39,440 nucleotides of DNA from Acetivibrio mesophilus (GTDB lineage: Bacteria > Bacillota > Clostridia > Acetivibrionales > Acetivibrionaceae): contig NZ_RLII01000028.1 of the NCBI RefSeq assembly GCF_004102745.1, positions 1 through 39,440 on the forward strand, given 5' to 3'. Below the pieces are notes generated by a model. The model was not told the origin of the DNA, did no database searches, and saw only the letters and a list, made by a program, of their open reading frames with translations. Shown in pieces: positions 8,647-16,629 of this stretch. The position numbers were made by a program, and so were the translations under genes. Within the stretch, counting starts at the first letter, position 1; the number at the start of each line of letters is the position of its first letter.

Positions 8647-9153
8647 TCAAGTCAAATCACAAACTGTTATTTTCTTATATAATCTTACCCCGTCCCTATC
8701 ACTGCATTTATCCAATGCGTCCTGAATATTTATGCCAAAAAGTTCTTCCCCCTCATAAATCTCCATCAACGGCCTTAGAACAAAAGCTCGTTCAAACATT
8801 CGCGGATGGGGAATTGTCAACTTAGGTGTATCAATCCTCAAATCACCATAAATAAGAATGTCTATATCAATGGTCCTAGGCCCCCAACGAACTACGCGTT
8901 CCCTCTTAAGAAGCTTCTCAATCCTCAAAAGTGCCTCAAGAAGTTCCTCCGCTCCAAGAGAAGTACTAATTTGCACAGCCATATTTAAAAACCGTCCCTG
9001 TTCGGTATAGCCCACAGGGTCAGTCTCATAAATACTCGAAATATTCTTAAGGCTTACATCGGAAATAGCAGAAATATTGTTTAGGGCATCAAGTAAATAG
9101 CTTTCCCTATCCTCTATGTTTGAGCCCAAAGATAAAAACACATTATAATTCAT
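8647..9153 (-). CDS. folK: 2-amino-4-hydroxy-6-hydroxymethyldihydropteridine pyrophosphokinase
   Basis: Transfers pyrophosphate from ATP to 6-hydroxymethyl-7,8-dihydropterin in folate synthesis. The family marks are in order: F-L-S-L-G-S-N-I-E-D-R at the start, D-P-V-G-Y-T-E-Q-G-R-F-L-N, R-W-G-P-R-T-I-D-I-D-I-L (metal-binding Asp pair) and I-P-H-P-R-M-F-E-R-A-F-V-L-R-P-L. Length of 168 aa is normal. AGAGG precedes the ATG, and the gene overlaps the end of folB by 11 nt, which suggests translational coupling. Confidence 0.97.
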   Translation of the reverse strand: MNYNVFLSLGSNIEDRESYLLDALNNISAISDVSLKNISSIYETDPVGYTEQGRFLNMAVQISTSLGAEELLEALLRIEKLLKRERVVRWGPRTIDIDILIYGDLRIDTPKLTIPHPRMFERAFVLRPLMEIYEGEELFGINIQDALDKCSDRDGVRLYKKITVCDLT

Positions 9154-9511
9154 TGGAAAACCTCTCTATTTCCACTCCCACCCATTTAAACTCCCCTTCT
9201 ATAGGAGCATCAGGCTTTCTAACCCGGACAACAATTCGGTCTATTTGCCTATATGTCGACAAAATTTCCCGGGAAATGATATGAGCAAAGCTCTCAATTA
9301 GTCGAAATTTATTATTCTCATTTATACATTTTATAATATCATATATTTTTGAATAATCCACTGTTTCTTCAAGTTCATCCGTTTCCCCGGCTTTCCTCAA
9401 ATCCACAAAAGCTTCAATATCAATATAGAAATTCTGCCCCTTCTCCCTTTCCTCAGGGAAAACACCGTGATAGCCATAAAGTTTTATGTCTTTAAGCATT
9501 ATTTTATCCAT
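9143..9511 (-). CDS. folB: Dihydroneopterin aldolase
   Basis: Cleaves 7,8-dihydroneopterin to 6-hydroxymethyldihydropterin and glycolaldehyde, the step just before FolK. The 122 aa match the small single-domain family: L-Y-G-Y-H-G-V-F-P-E-E-R near the start with the conserved Tyr/Glu, V-D-Y-S-K-I-Y-D in the middle, L-I-E-S-F-A-H containing the pterin-binding Glu, and V-R-V-R-K-P-D-A-P-I at the end. It is placed between folP and folK in transcription order, overlapping folK by 11 nt. Confidence 0.97.
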   Translation of the reverse strand: MDKIMLKDIKLYGYHGVFPEEREKGQNFYIDIEAFVDLRKAGETDELEETVDYSKIYDIIKCINENNKFRLIESFAHIISREILSTYRQIDRIVVRVRKPDAPIEGEFKWVGVEIERFSNEL

Positions 9512-9548
9512 AACAACTATATCTCCAATTCCCTCTCTACCGTAAAAA

Positions 9549-10730
9549 TCATACTCTTACCATCGCATCGGTCATCCTGACCACCCGTACCATTTCCTTT
9601 ACATCGTGGACTCTCACGATATCCGCTCCGTTGGCAATGCCAAGAGTGATGGTCGCGGCAGTACCTTCAAGTCTTTCATTTACAGGCAAATCCAAAACAT
9701 TTCCTATAAGAGACTTCCTTGATGTCCCAAGAAGGACCGGGAGATTCAGGGTATTTAGCTCCCTCATTCTTCTCATTACCTCAAGGTTGTGCTCCAAGGT
9801 CTTTCCAAAGCCTATTCCGGGATCAACGACCATGTTTTCTCTGGTAATTCCTACCTTTTCAGCTATCTCAATACTCTTTCGCAAGAATCGTATAATATCG
9901 CCCATGAGGTCTCTGTATTCCTTGGTGTCACTATTATGCATCATAATAACCCCGGCACCGTGCTTTGATACAACCTCCGCCATAGCCGGGTCTTTCTGAA
10001 GGCCCCAAACATCATTTACGATACAGGCCCCTGCACAAAGAGCCTTTTCTGCAACCAAGGCTTTACTGGTGTCAACCGATATAGGTACATTGAGCTCCTT
10101 TGAGAGACTTTCTATTATCGGTACCACCCGGTTTATTTCCTCCAGGGCGTCAACCTGCTGATATCCCGGCCTTGTCGACTCTCCGCCTACATCTATTATA
10201 TCGGCACCGGCATCCACCATTTCCTTTGCCCTTTTTATTGCACTGTCAATCTTAATATACTGCCCACCGTCAGAAAAAGAATCCGGGGTAACATTGAGTA
10301 TCCCCATAACATATGTTTTTTCATCTATGGGTAATTTATACTTGCCGCACTCAAAGTACTCCGGTTTACCCTTCTCCAAGCCCTCCAGAAGCCTTTGGAT
10401 TTCATTGGCTATCTCCTTGAGGCTCCCGCCTTGCATACGAAGCTTGTACACAAGTCTATTATACTGACTGTACGTACCCATCAAAAGAATATCGGAGCTT
10501 TCCGTGCTAAAACTCGCCACACCTCTGTTTACAGCAGCGTCGCCGCCTTTGCCCAGCATTTCCTGCTTGATTATATTCGCCTCAAAGGTGCTTACATCTT
10601 CAAGCTTTATAGCAATAGACAATGCTTTAGGCGATAGCCATGTTATGGCCGATGCATCCACACCGATTTTGCGAATCTCTTCTCTTGCTTCATGCATATC
10701 ATTTATATAGACAATTCTTGCATTTATCAT
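9549..10730 (-). CDS. folP: Dihydropteroate synthase with N-terminal extension
   Basis: Condenses hydroxymethyldihydropterin pyrophosphate with p-aminobenzoate. The TIM-barrel core is about residues 135-393: M-G-I-L-N-V-T-P-D-S-F-S-D-G-G, D-V-G-G-E-S-T-R-P-G, P-I-S-V-D-T, N-D-V-W, D-P-G-I-G-F-G-K-T, L-L-G-T-S-R-K-S, and a final V-R-V-H-D-V. These are the canonical substrate loops. At 393 aa it is some 110-120 residues longer than the usual enzyme; the extra N-terminal domain (1-125) is soluble and mixed alpha/beta. Similar long forms occur in Clostridia, as far as I recall. It leads the fol set; folB follows after 37 bp. Confidence 0.96.
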   Translation of the reverse strand: MINARIVYINDMHEAREEIRKIGVDASAITWLSPKALSIAIKLEDVSTFEANIIKQEMLGKGGDAAVNRGVASFSTESSDILLMGTYSQYNRLVYKLRMQGGSLKEIANEIQRLLEGLEKGKPEYFECGKYKLPIDEKTYVMGILNVTPDSFSDGGQYIKIDSAIKRAKEMVDAGADIIDVGGESTRPGYQQVDALEEINRVVPIIESLSKELNVPISVDTSKALVAEKALCAGACIVNDVWGLQKDPAMAEVVSKHGAGVIMMHNSDTKEYRDLMGDIIRFLRKSIEIAEKVGITRENMVVDPGIGFGKTLEHNLEVMRRMRELNTLNLPVLLGTSRKSLIGNVLDLPVNERLEGTAATITLGIANGADIVRVHDVKEMVRVVRMTDAMVRV

Positions 10731-10769
10731 ATAAATCCCACATCCTTTTCAATTAGAAATGCTCGAGAA

Positions 10770-11273
10770 CTAAAAATACCTAATTTCTGCCGAAATCCCC
10801 GAATCGTCCACCTTTAAAACTGCATAGGAATACTGCTTCTGCATCCTTTTATCGGTGGGTGAACCGGGATTTACATACAATACGCCGTCTATTTTCTCGT
10901 TATAGGGTGCATGGCTGTGTCCAAATATCACACAATCCACCTTATCCTTCGCAAACACCGCCATTGCCCTTTTTAATGCAGTGGCTCCGCCGGCTCCATG
11001 GGTTATGCCGATTTTAAATTCACCCACATTTAGTATCTTTTTAATGCCCAGCCTGTCGTGCATATAATAATCGTCATTATTTCCCGCCACAGCCTCAACT
11101 GGCGCTATCTCTTCCAGTTCATATATTACATAGTCTTTTAAAATGTCCCCCGCATGAATTATAAGATCCACTCCACGAAGTCCGTCTAAAAGTTCCTGGG
11201 GGAGGTTTTTTATCCTTCCTCCTATATGTGTGTCCGATACCACTCCTATTATCATAAACTTGACATCAACCAT
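10770..11273 (-). CDS. YfcE/MJ0936-type metallophosphoesterase
   Basis: A small calcineurin-like phosphodiesterase. The 167-aa protein shows all five metal motifs in order: S-D-T-H, H-A-G-D, G-N-N-D, T-H-G and G-H-S-H. It ends with V-N-P-G-S-P-T-D-K-R, which is typical of YfcE. The natural substrate is unknown. The ATG at 11273 overlaps the end of the alcohol dehydrogenase by 8 nt, so translation is probably coupled; M7 (11255), at M-I-I-G-V-V-S-D, is an alternative start nearer to the usual N-terminus. Confidence 0.93.
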   Translation of the reverse strand: MVDVKFMIIGVVSDTHIGGRIKNLPQELLDGLRGVDLIIHAGDILKDYVIYELEEIAPVEAVAGNNDDYYMHDRLGIKKILNVGEFKIGITHGAGGATALKRAMAVFAKDKVDCVIFGHSHAPYNEKIDGVLYVNPGSPTDKRMQKQYSYAVLKVDDSGISAEIRYF

Positions 11274-12372
11274 CCTTAAAAGTATTCTTGAATATCTCTT
11301 CCATATCCTCTTTAACTACCGTCCGAGCATTGGACAAAGTGCTGTTCTGCTTCATTGCCAAGCTTGCATAAAGCTCAATCTCCTCTTTGGTCAAAACAGG
11401 TCTTTTGGGAATAAGTCTTTCAACTATTTCCCCAAGGGCATCAATGGACGATAACCTAAGAAGGCTTAGCACATTATCTATTTTTCCTTTCGCCACCTCA
11501 TAATTATACTTAAGGTACTCTTTCACAAGCAATCCGTTTGCCCTGCCGTGGGGAATATCTTTAAAATATGTCAGAGAATATCCCATGCCATGTATTATTG
11601 TTGTACCGGTATGGGATATCACCATACCGCCTAACATCGACATGTATAAAAGCTTTTCCCTCACAGCATAGTCAAACCTGTTGTTTAGAAGGTCTTCCTG
11701 GCATTGGCCGAATATCCTTATGGCTTCAACAGCCAAAACATCGCTGACAGGTGTACTCTTTTTTCCCAGATAACCCTCCAGGGCATGGGTAAAGGCATCT
11801 ATTGCCGTATCTATCGTCGTTTCATAGGACATGCTTTCGGTGTATCGTGCATCAATGAACGCTACAACTGGAAAGGTATCCTCATTGCCAAAGCTCTTTT
11901 TGGTCTTTATATCATCGCGGGTGAGAATCGAATAGGGAGTAACCTCACTTCCGGTTCCTGCGGTGGTGGGAATCGCTATTATGGGAAGAGGCTTGTTTTC
12001 AAATACGTTTTTGTACAAGTCCACAGGCTCAATATCATTTCGTGCCAGTACGGCTATTGCCTTCGAAGCGTCCAAAGGCGAGCCTCCTCCAATTCCGATG
12101 ATAAAATCGGCATTAAACTTTCTTGCCGCCTCCCCTCCCTCCTTTACGTTTTCAAGAGAGGGATTATTGGCAACCCTGTCATAAATCTCATAATCAATGC
12201 CGTACTCCTCAAGCACTTCGATAACATCCTGAAGGGCGCCGCTGGCCTTTGCAGAGCTCTTTCCCGTCACAAACAAAGCTCTTTTGCCAAAGCCTTTAAA
12301 TACCGACTTGTTTTCTTTTATACATTCTCTTCCGAATAAAACCTTTGTGCCTATCTTAAACTTAAAATTCAT
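11266..12372 (-). CDS. Iron-containing alcohol dehydrogenase
   Basis: A 368-aa group III NAD(P)-dependent alcohol dehydrogenase. N-terminal nucleotide domain: F-I-I-G-I-G-G-G-S-P-L-D-A-S-K-A, then P-T-T-A-G-T-G-S-E-V-T. The metal-binding domain has D-A-F-T-H-A-L-E-G-Y and I-I-H-G-M-G-Y-S-L followed by I-P-H-G-R-A-N-G, giving the Asp and three His ligands. It interconverts alcohols and aldehydes; the substrate cannot be told from the sequence. It is the first gene of the long minus-strand run; the 300-bp region upstream should hold the promoter for it and, divergently, for ppx. Confidence 0.93.
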   Translation of the reverse strand: MNFKFKIGTKVLFGRECIKENKSVFKGFGKRALFVTGKSSAKASGALQDVIEVLEEYGIDYEIYDRVANNPSLENVKEGGEAARKFNADFIIGIGGGSPLDASKAIAVLARNDIEPVDLYKNVFENKPLPIIAIPTTAGTGSEVTPYSILTRDDIKTKKSFGNEDTFPVVAFIDARYTESMSYETTIDTAIDAFTHALEGYLGKKSTPVSDVLAVEAIRIFGQCQEDLLNNRFDYAVREKLLYMSMLGGMVISHTGTTIIHGMGYSLTYFKDIPHGRANGLLVKEYLKYNYEVAKGKIDNVLSLLRLSSIDALGEIVERLIPKRPVLTKEEIELYASLAMKQNSTLSNARTVVKEDMEEIFKNTFKDG

Positions 12373-12605
12373 TTACTTTCATTCTCCTCTACCGATACTT
12401 GTTAACATAGCTTATATAGTTTGTGCCTTCAATGCTCTATCCTAAGGACATATTAACTTTTGAATATTTATTATTTTATTATTATAATATAAGAAGCATC
12501 ATTTTTGAAGGTTTTGCGTACGGTTTTTACGTTGTCACGGTTTATCGACTTTTTTCTATGAATTTTACGCAAAATACAATATATAATTTTTGTAATACTA
12601 TAAAA

Positions 12606-12634
12606 GTTATTATCGATAATTTATGTGGTATAAT
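12606..12634 (+). promoter_or_regulatory. Candidate promoter of the ppx-CYTH genes
   Basis: A consensus -10 box TATAAT stands at 12629-12634, 66 bp before the ppx start. The matching -35 region (12606-12611) is poor. The divergent 328-bp region between the alcohol dehydrogenase and ppx holds no open frame I would call; its middle is very AT-rich, with TATAATATAA near 12482-12491. Confidence 0.45.
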
Positions 12635-12700
12635 TAGTTGAAAATATCCGGGTAGCATTACTGAAAGCCAGAATTAATTTAAGGAAATGTGGGATTAATT

Positions 12701-14221
12701 ATGTCAAAAAAAATAGGAATAATTGACCTTGGCTCAAACTCTGTAAGGCTCGTTATATTTGAAATAATGCCCAATGGTGCCTTCAAGCTTATTGACGACA
12801 TAAAAGATACCATAAGGCTAAGCGAGAACATGATTGATGGAAAGCTTCTAAATGACCTTGCCATGCATAAGGCCGTTAAAACCATCAAGCTCTACAGGAA
12901 ACTATGCAATTCCTATGGCATACCCTGTAATCGCATCATAGGGGTTGCTACCGCAGCGGTGAGAAAGGCAGAAAACAGAGATCAGTTCCTGAGGCTTTTA
13001 AGTAGCTCCACAGACATAAATTTCAGGCTAATCTCCGGCGAAGAAGAGGCCTCTTATGTTTATAAGGCGACGATTTATTCCCTGGATATCCATGAGGGAG
13101 TAATTGTTGACATTGGCGGTGGAAGCACCGAAATAATCTCCTTCAAGGACAATAGCATAACAAATTCCATATCAATTCCCATTGGCTCAGTTGTCGCAAC
13201 GGAAAGCTTCCTTGGCAAAGACACCATCAACCCGGATCAACTTGCCCTCCTTGAAGACAGTGTCCGCAAAATGCTTAAAGAGCAGAGCTGGCTTTGGCAA
13301 GAGGGCAACAGGACATTGATAGGCTTGGGAGGGGTAATACGAAATCTTGGCAAAATCCACAGAAATCGTGTTGATTATCCGATAAATCATGCTCACAACT
13401 ATGAAATGAAGATTGACGATTTCTATAGTATATATGATGACCTAAAAAGTATGGACCTAAAATCCCGCAAAAAAGTGAAGGGTATTTCTTCGAGCCGGGC
13501 TGACATAATAGTAGGCGGGCTTGCAATCCTTAAAACCATTATATCAATTTGCTCTCCGTCCCACATTCTAATAAGCGGATTTGGTCTTAGGGAGGGTATT
13601 TTATTTGACTATATTACCGCTACAAACCCTAGGGTAAAATTTACAGATGCCTTAAGCTTTAGCCTGACAAACTTTATGGAGCTTTACGGCGTAAGGAAGA
13701 ACCATGCAAAACATGTTTGTTTTCTTGCGCTTTCCCTATTCGACCAGCTAAAGCATCTACATAATTATGGCGAAGAGGTAAGAAAGCTTTTAAAAGTAGC
13801 CTCGTTGCTGCATGATATCGGTATTTCCATGGGCTATTACGAGCACTATCGGCACTCATTCTACATAATTTTAAACTCCAGACTTACCGGACTTACCCAC
13901 AGGGAGACTTTGCTCATAGCAGCCATAGCTGCGTCTCATTCTAAGGATAAGTTCAAGGAGAACTGGCAGAAGCGCTATAAAAAGATTCTTTTGCCGGGAG
14001 ATACAGAGCTCTGGGAAAAGCTCTCGGTATTCTTAAAGCTGGCAGAATGTCTTGACAGGAGTGAAACAGCCGTCATAAAGGCACTGGAATGCCATATTCT
14101 TGCCGATTCGGTCAAAATCCAGACCATAAGGGAAGGGGATTCAGAGCTCGAAATAAGTCTTGCCAATGAGTACAGCAATACTTTTCGCAAGGTCTTTGGC
14201 AAGTACCTTATAGTAACATAA
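12701..14221 (+). CDS. ppx: Ppx/GppA phosphatase with C-terminal HD domain
   Basis: An exopolyphosphatase/guanosine pentaphosphatase family protein of 506 aa. The N-terminal ASKHA half shows I-D-L-G-S-N-S-V-R-L, I-S-G-E-E-E-A-S-Y, V-D-I-G-G-G-S-T-E-I and G-L-G-G-V-I-R-N-L. The C-terminal half (from about 310) is an HD-type helical domain with L-L-H-D-I-G and later H-R-H-S-F and A-A-S-H-S. It likely trims inorganic polyphosphate and/or pppGpp. GTG at 12689 would add four residues; ATG at 12701 gives the normal M-S-K-K-I-G-I-I-D-L-G start. The CYTH triphosphatase follows 35 bp later, so both probably act on polyphosphate-like substrates. Confidence 0.93.
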   Translation: MSKKIGIIDLGSNSVRLVIFEIMPNGAFKLIDDIKDTIRLSENMIDGKLLNDLAMHKAVKTIKLYRKLCNSYGIPCNRIIGVATAAVRKAENRDQFLRLLSSSTDINFRLISGEEEASYVYKATIYSLDIHEGVIVDIGGGSTEIISFKDNSITNSISIPIGSVVATESFLGKDTINPDQLALLEDSVRKMLKEQSWLWQEGNRTLIGLGGVIRNLGKIHRNRVDYPINHAHNYEMKIDDFYSIYDDLKSMDLKSRKKVKGISSSRADIIVGGLAILKTIISICSPSHILISGFGLREGILFDYITATNPRVKFTDALSFSLTNFMELYGVRKNHAKHVCFLALSLFDQLKHLHNYGEEVRKLLKVASLLHDIGISMGYYEHYRHSFYIILNSRLTGLTHRETLLIAAIAASHSKDKFKENWQKRYKKILLPGDTELWEKLSVFLKLAECLDRSETAVIKALECHILADSVKIQTIREGDSELEISLANEYSNTFRKVFGKYLIVT

Positions 14222-14256
14222 ACAGTTAATCTTATCTTAATCATTGGAGGCGTTTT

Positions 14257-14727
14257 ATGGGAAAGGAAATCGAAAGAAAATTTATTGTAAACGGTGATGC
14301 TTACAAAAGTCTTGCAAAAGGAGTCTTGTACAGACAGGGTTACCTATGCTCCGATATGGGAAGATCGGTTAGAATACGCATATTTAATGACAAGGGATAT
14401 CTTACGGTTAAAGGCCCGTCCAAAGGTGCCACAAGGGCGGAATTCGAGTATGAAATTCCTGCAGATGAAGCAAATGAAATGCTGGAATATCTTTGTGAAA
14501 GGCCTATTATAGAAAAGTTCAGATACAAATATCAATTCGAAGGATTCACCTGGGAAATTGATGAATTCCTTGGGGAAAATCAGGGACTGATAATGGCTGA
14601 AATCGAACTTCCGGATGAAAACACTGTTTTTAAAAAGCCTGATTGGATTGGCAGGGAAGTCACCGGCGATCCCAGATATTTAAACTCAAACCTCATTCGC
14701 AATCCCTACAAAAACTTTAAAGAATGA
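14257..14727 (+). CDS. CYTH-domain triphosphate tunnel metalloenzyme
   Basis: A 156-aa single-domain CYTH protein. The N-terminal E-I-E-R-K-F is the ExExK motif that coordinates metal at one end of the tunnel. It is followed by alternating basic and acidic strands (R-I-R-I, L-T-V-K-G, E-F-E-Y-E-I, W-E-I-D-E-F, A-E-I-E-L) that line the triphosphate tunnel. A TTM protein from C. thermocellum is known from the literature as a broad tripolyphosphate/NTP phosphohydrolase, and this protein looks like that type. A strong SD (GGAGG, 7 nt) precedes the ATG. Pairing with ppx suggests joint turnover of polyphosphate. Confidence 0.92.
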   Translation: MGKEIERKFIVNGDAYKSLAKGVLYRQGYLCSDMGRSVRIRIFNDKGYLTVKGPSKGATRAEFEYEIPADEANEMLEYLCERPIIEKFRYKYQFEGFTWEIDEFLGENQGLIMAEIELPDENTVFKKPDWIGREVTGDPRYLNSNLIRNPYKNFKE

Positions 14728-14764
14728 TTTATCATTAAATAATGAGCGCAAATTATAGCCTTGC

Positions 14765-14885
14765 CTGTATAAATTGCTTTAATAGGTTCAGGTTCTAATA
14801 TTTATACAAAAATGTGTATAAATAACCATTTGCATACCGCCATTCTAGCTGATAAACTTAGTTTCAGTGTGTATACATTATACAT
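14765..14885 (+). promoter_or_regulatory. Repeated TGTATAAAT-type operator-like sites upstream of the SulP gene
   Basis: TGTATAAAT occurs at 14765-14773 and 14815-14823 and, inverted, at 14799-14807. The last two form a perfect 10-bp inverted repeat, 14799-14808 / 14815-14824, with a 6-nt loop. A TGTATACA palindrome follows at 14870-14877 with TTATACAT just after. The SulP start is 31 bp downstream. There is no U-tract, so this looks more like binding sites of a dimeric regulator than a terminator. Confidence 0.5.
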
Positions 14886-14915
14886 GAGTTTAAATTAGAA
14901 TAGAAGGTATTTACA

Positions 14916-16565
14916 ATGTTTAAACCAAAGCTTTTTACTACTTTAAAAGGTTACAGCAAACAGCATCTACTAAAGGATATAACTGCGGGAATAATCGTGG
15001 GAATAATCGCACTGCCTCTGTCAATAGCCCTTGCGATTTCATCAGGTGTCTCCCCGGAAAAGGGGCTATATACTGCCATAATCGCAGGATTTCTGATATC
15101 CTTTCTAGGCGGGAGCCGAGTACAGATAGGAGGACCTACAGGGGCTTTTGTTGTTATTGTCTACGGAATCCTTTCCCGGTACGGTTATGAAGGTCTTGTT
15201 ATTTCAACCATTATGGCAGGTATATTTCTTATTCTTATGGGTGTTCTAAAGCTGGGAAATCTCATAAAATTTATACCTGAACCAGTGATAACGGGCTTTA
15301 CCAGTGGTATCGCCGTTGTGATTTTCTCCGGCCAGATAAAGGACTTCTTAGGATTAAGAATTGATGAGGTTCCCTCTGAGTTTCTTCCGAAGTTTGCAAG
15401 CTACATAGCCAACATAAGTACAATTAATTATCAAAGTTTGATAATAGGCATTGTTTCCATAGCAATAATCATTCTGTGGCCAAAAATCAACCGTAAAATC
15501 CCGGGCTCACTTATTGCTATCATAGTGACCACCTTGGCATCATTGATGCTAAAGATGGATGTTGAAACTATTGGAAGCAAGTTTGGAGAGCTTTCCTCCC
15601 AACTTCCTCCGTTTTCAATACCCAACATTGACGTGGGTTCTATTCCGCAATTTATACGTCCTGCATTTACAATTGCCATCCTTGCGGGAATTGAATCCCT
15701 GCTGTCGGCAGTTGTAGCAGACGGTATGGTAGACGATAAGCACTGCTCTAATACAGAACTTATAGCCCAAGGTGCTGCAAATATCGCATCAGCGCTCTTT
15801 GGCGGCATACCGGCAACGGGAGCCATTGCAAGAACTGCCGCCAATGTAAAAAACGGAGGTAATTCGCCGATAGCAGGAATGGTTCATTCTCTCACTCTTC
15901 TGGTCATAATGCTTGTGTTTATGCCCTATGCCACATTGATTCCGCTATCTACTCTCGCCGCAGTATTAATAGTCGTGGCTTACAACATGAGTGAATGGAG
16001 AGTCTTTGTCAAATTCTTCAAGGCACCCAAAAGCGATATTATCGTCCTTCTTCTGACTTTTTCTCTCACAGTCATTGAAGACCTTGTCGTTGCTATAGAA
16101 GTTGGAATGGTCATTGCAGCTTTTCTGTTCATGAAGAGAATGGCAGATGTTACTCATGTCAAATCCATATCCGAGAAAATTGAGGATATGCCCAAAGAGG
16201 CCGCTTCCCAGTCCATTAATGACAGTAAGATTTCCAACGATGTTATGGTTTACGAAATCAACGGTCCTTTCTTCTTTGGTGCAACAGGCAAAATCGTTGA
16301 GGTAATGGATGAAATACAGAAAAAATCACCTAAAGTGATGATATTAAGAATGAGAAATGTTCCCGCAATTGATGCAACGGGATACTCCTCCTTGTATGGA
16401 CTTTACAAGAACTGCAGAAAAAATGATACAAAGCTTCTTCTCTCCAATGTTCAGCCTCAACCAATGAAGGTTCTTGAAAAGTACGGATTTATAGACAAAC
16501 TGGGAAGGGAAAACCTGTGTCTTGATTTAGACCATGCCCTATTGGAAGCAGAACAATCCGCATAG
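14916..16565 (+). CDS. SulP-family anion transporter with STAS domain
   Basis: An inner-membrane anion transporter (SLC26/SulP) of 549 aa. Residues about 20-430 hold the hydrophobic spans, beginning with A-G-I-I-V-G-I-I-A-L-P-L-S-I-A. Typical marks are G-P-T-G-A-F, T-G-F-T-S-G-I-A and a G-I-P-A-T-G-A-I-A-R-T-A-A-N segment. The last ~110 residues (G-P-F-F-F-G-A-T-G-K through D-A-T-G-Y-S-S-L) are a cytoplasmic STAS domain. The ion may be sulfate or bicarbonate; neighbours do not decide. Its 188-bp leader has operator-like repeats, so it is probably transcribed separately from ppx. Confidence 0.95.
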   Translation: MFKPKLFTTLKGYSKQHLLKDITAGIIVGIIALPLSIALAISSGVSPEKGLYTAIIAGFLISFLGGSRVQIGGPTGAFVVIVYGILSRYGYEGLVISTIMAGIFLILMGVLKLGNLIKFIPEPVITGFTSGIAVVIFSGQIKDFLGLRIDEVPSEFLPKFASYIANISTINYQSLIIGIVSIAIIILWPKINRKIPGSLIAIIVTTLASLMLKMDVETIGSKFGELSSQLPPFSIPNIDVGSIPQFIRPAFTIAILAGIESLLSAVVADGMVDDKHCSNTELIAQGAANIASALFGGIPATGAIARTAANVKNGGNSPIAGMVHSLTLLVIMLVFMPYATLIPLSTLAAVLIVVAYNMSEWRVFVKFFKAPKSDIIVLLLTFSLTVIEDLVVAIEVGMVIAAFLFMKRMADVTHVKSISEKIEDMPKEAASQSINDSKISNDVMVYEINGPFFFGATGKIVEVMDEIQKKSPKVMILRMRNVPAIDATGYSSLYGLYKNCRKNDTKLLLSNVQPQPMKVLEKYGFIDKLGRENLCLDLDHALLEAEQSA

Positions 16566-16596
16566 CCAATGGGAATAAAAGAGGCTAATGCAAGCG

Positions 16597-16629
16597 GTTG
16601 GCGCAAGGAGTCTTCATTCCTGCGCCAAC
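16597..16629. terminator. GC-rich hairpin at the convergent gene ends
   Basis: GTTGGCGCA (16597-16605) pairs perfectly with TGCGCCAAC (16621-16629) around a 15-nt loop, between the SulP stop and the end of the convergent HEAT-like gene, whose stop codon lies inside it. There is no U-tract on either side, so termination is only inferred from position and stability. Confidence 0.4.
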
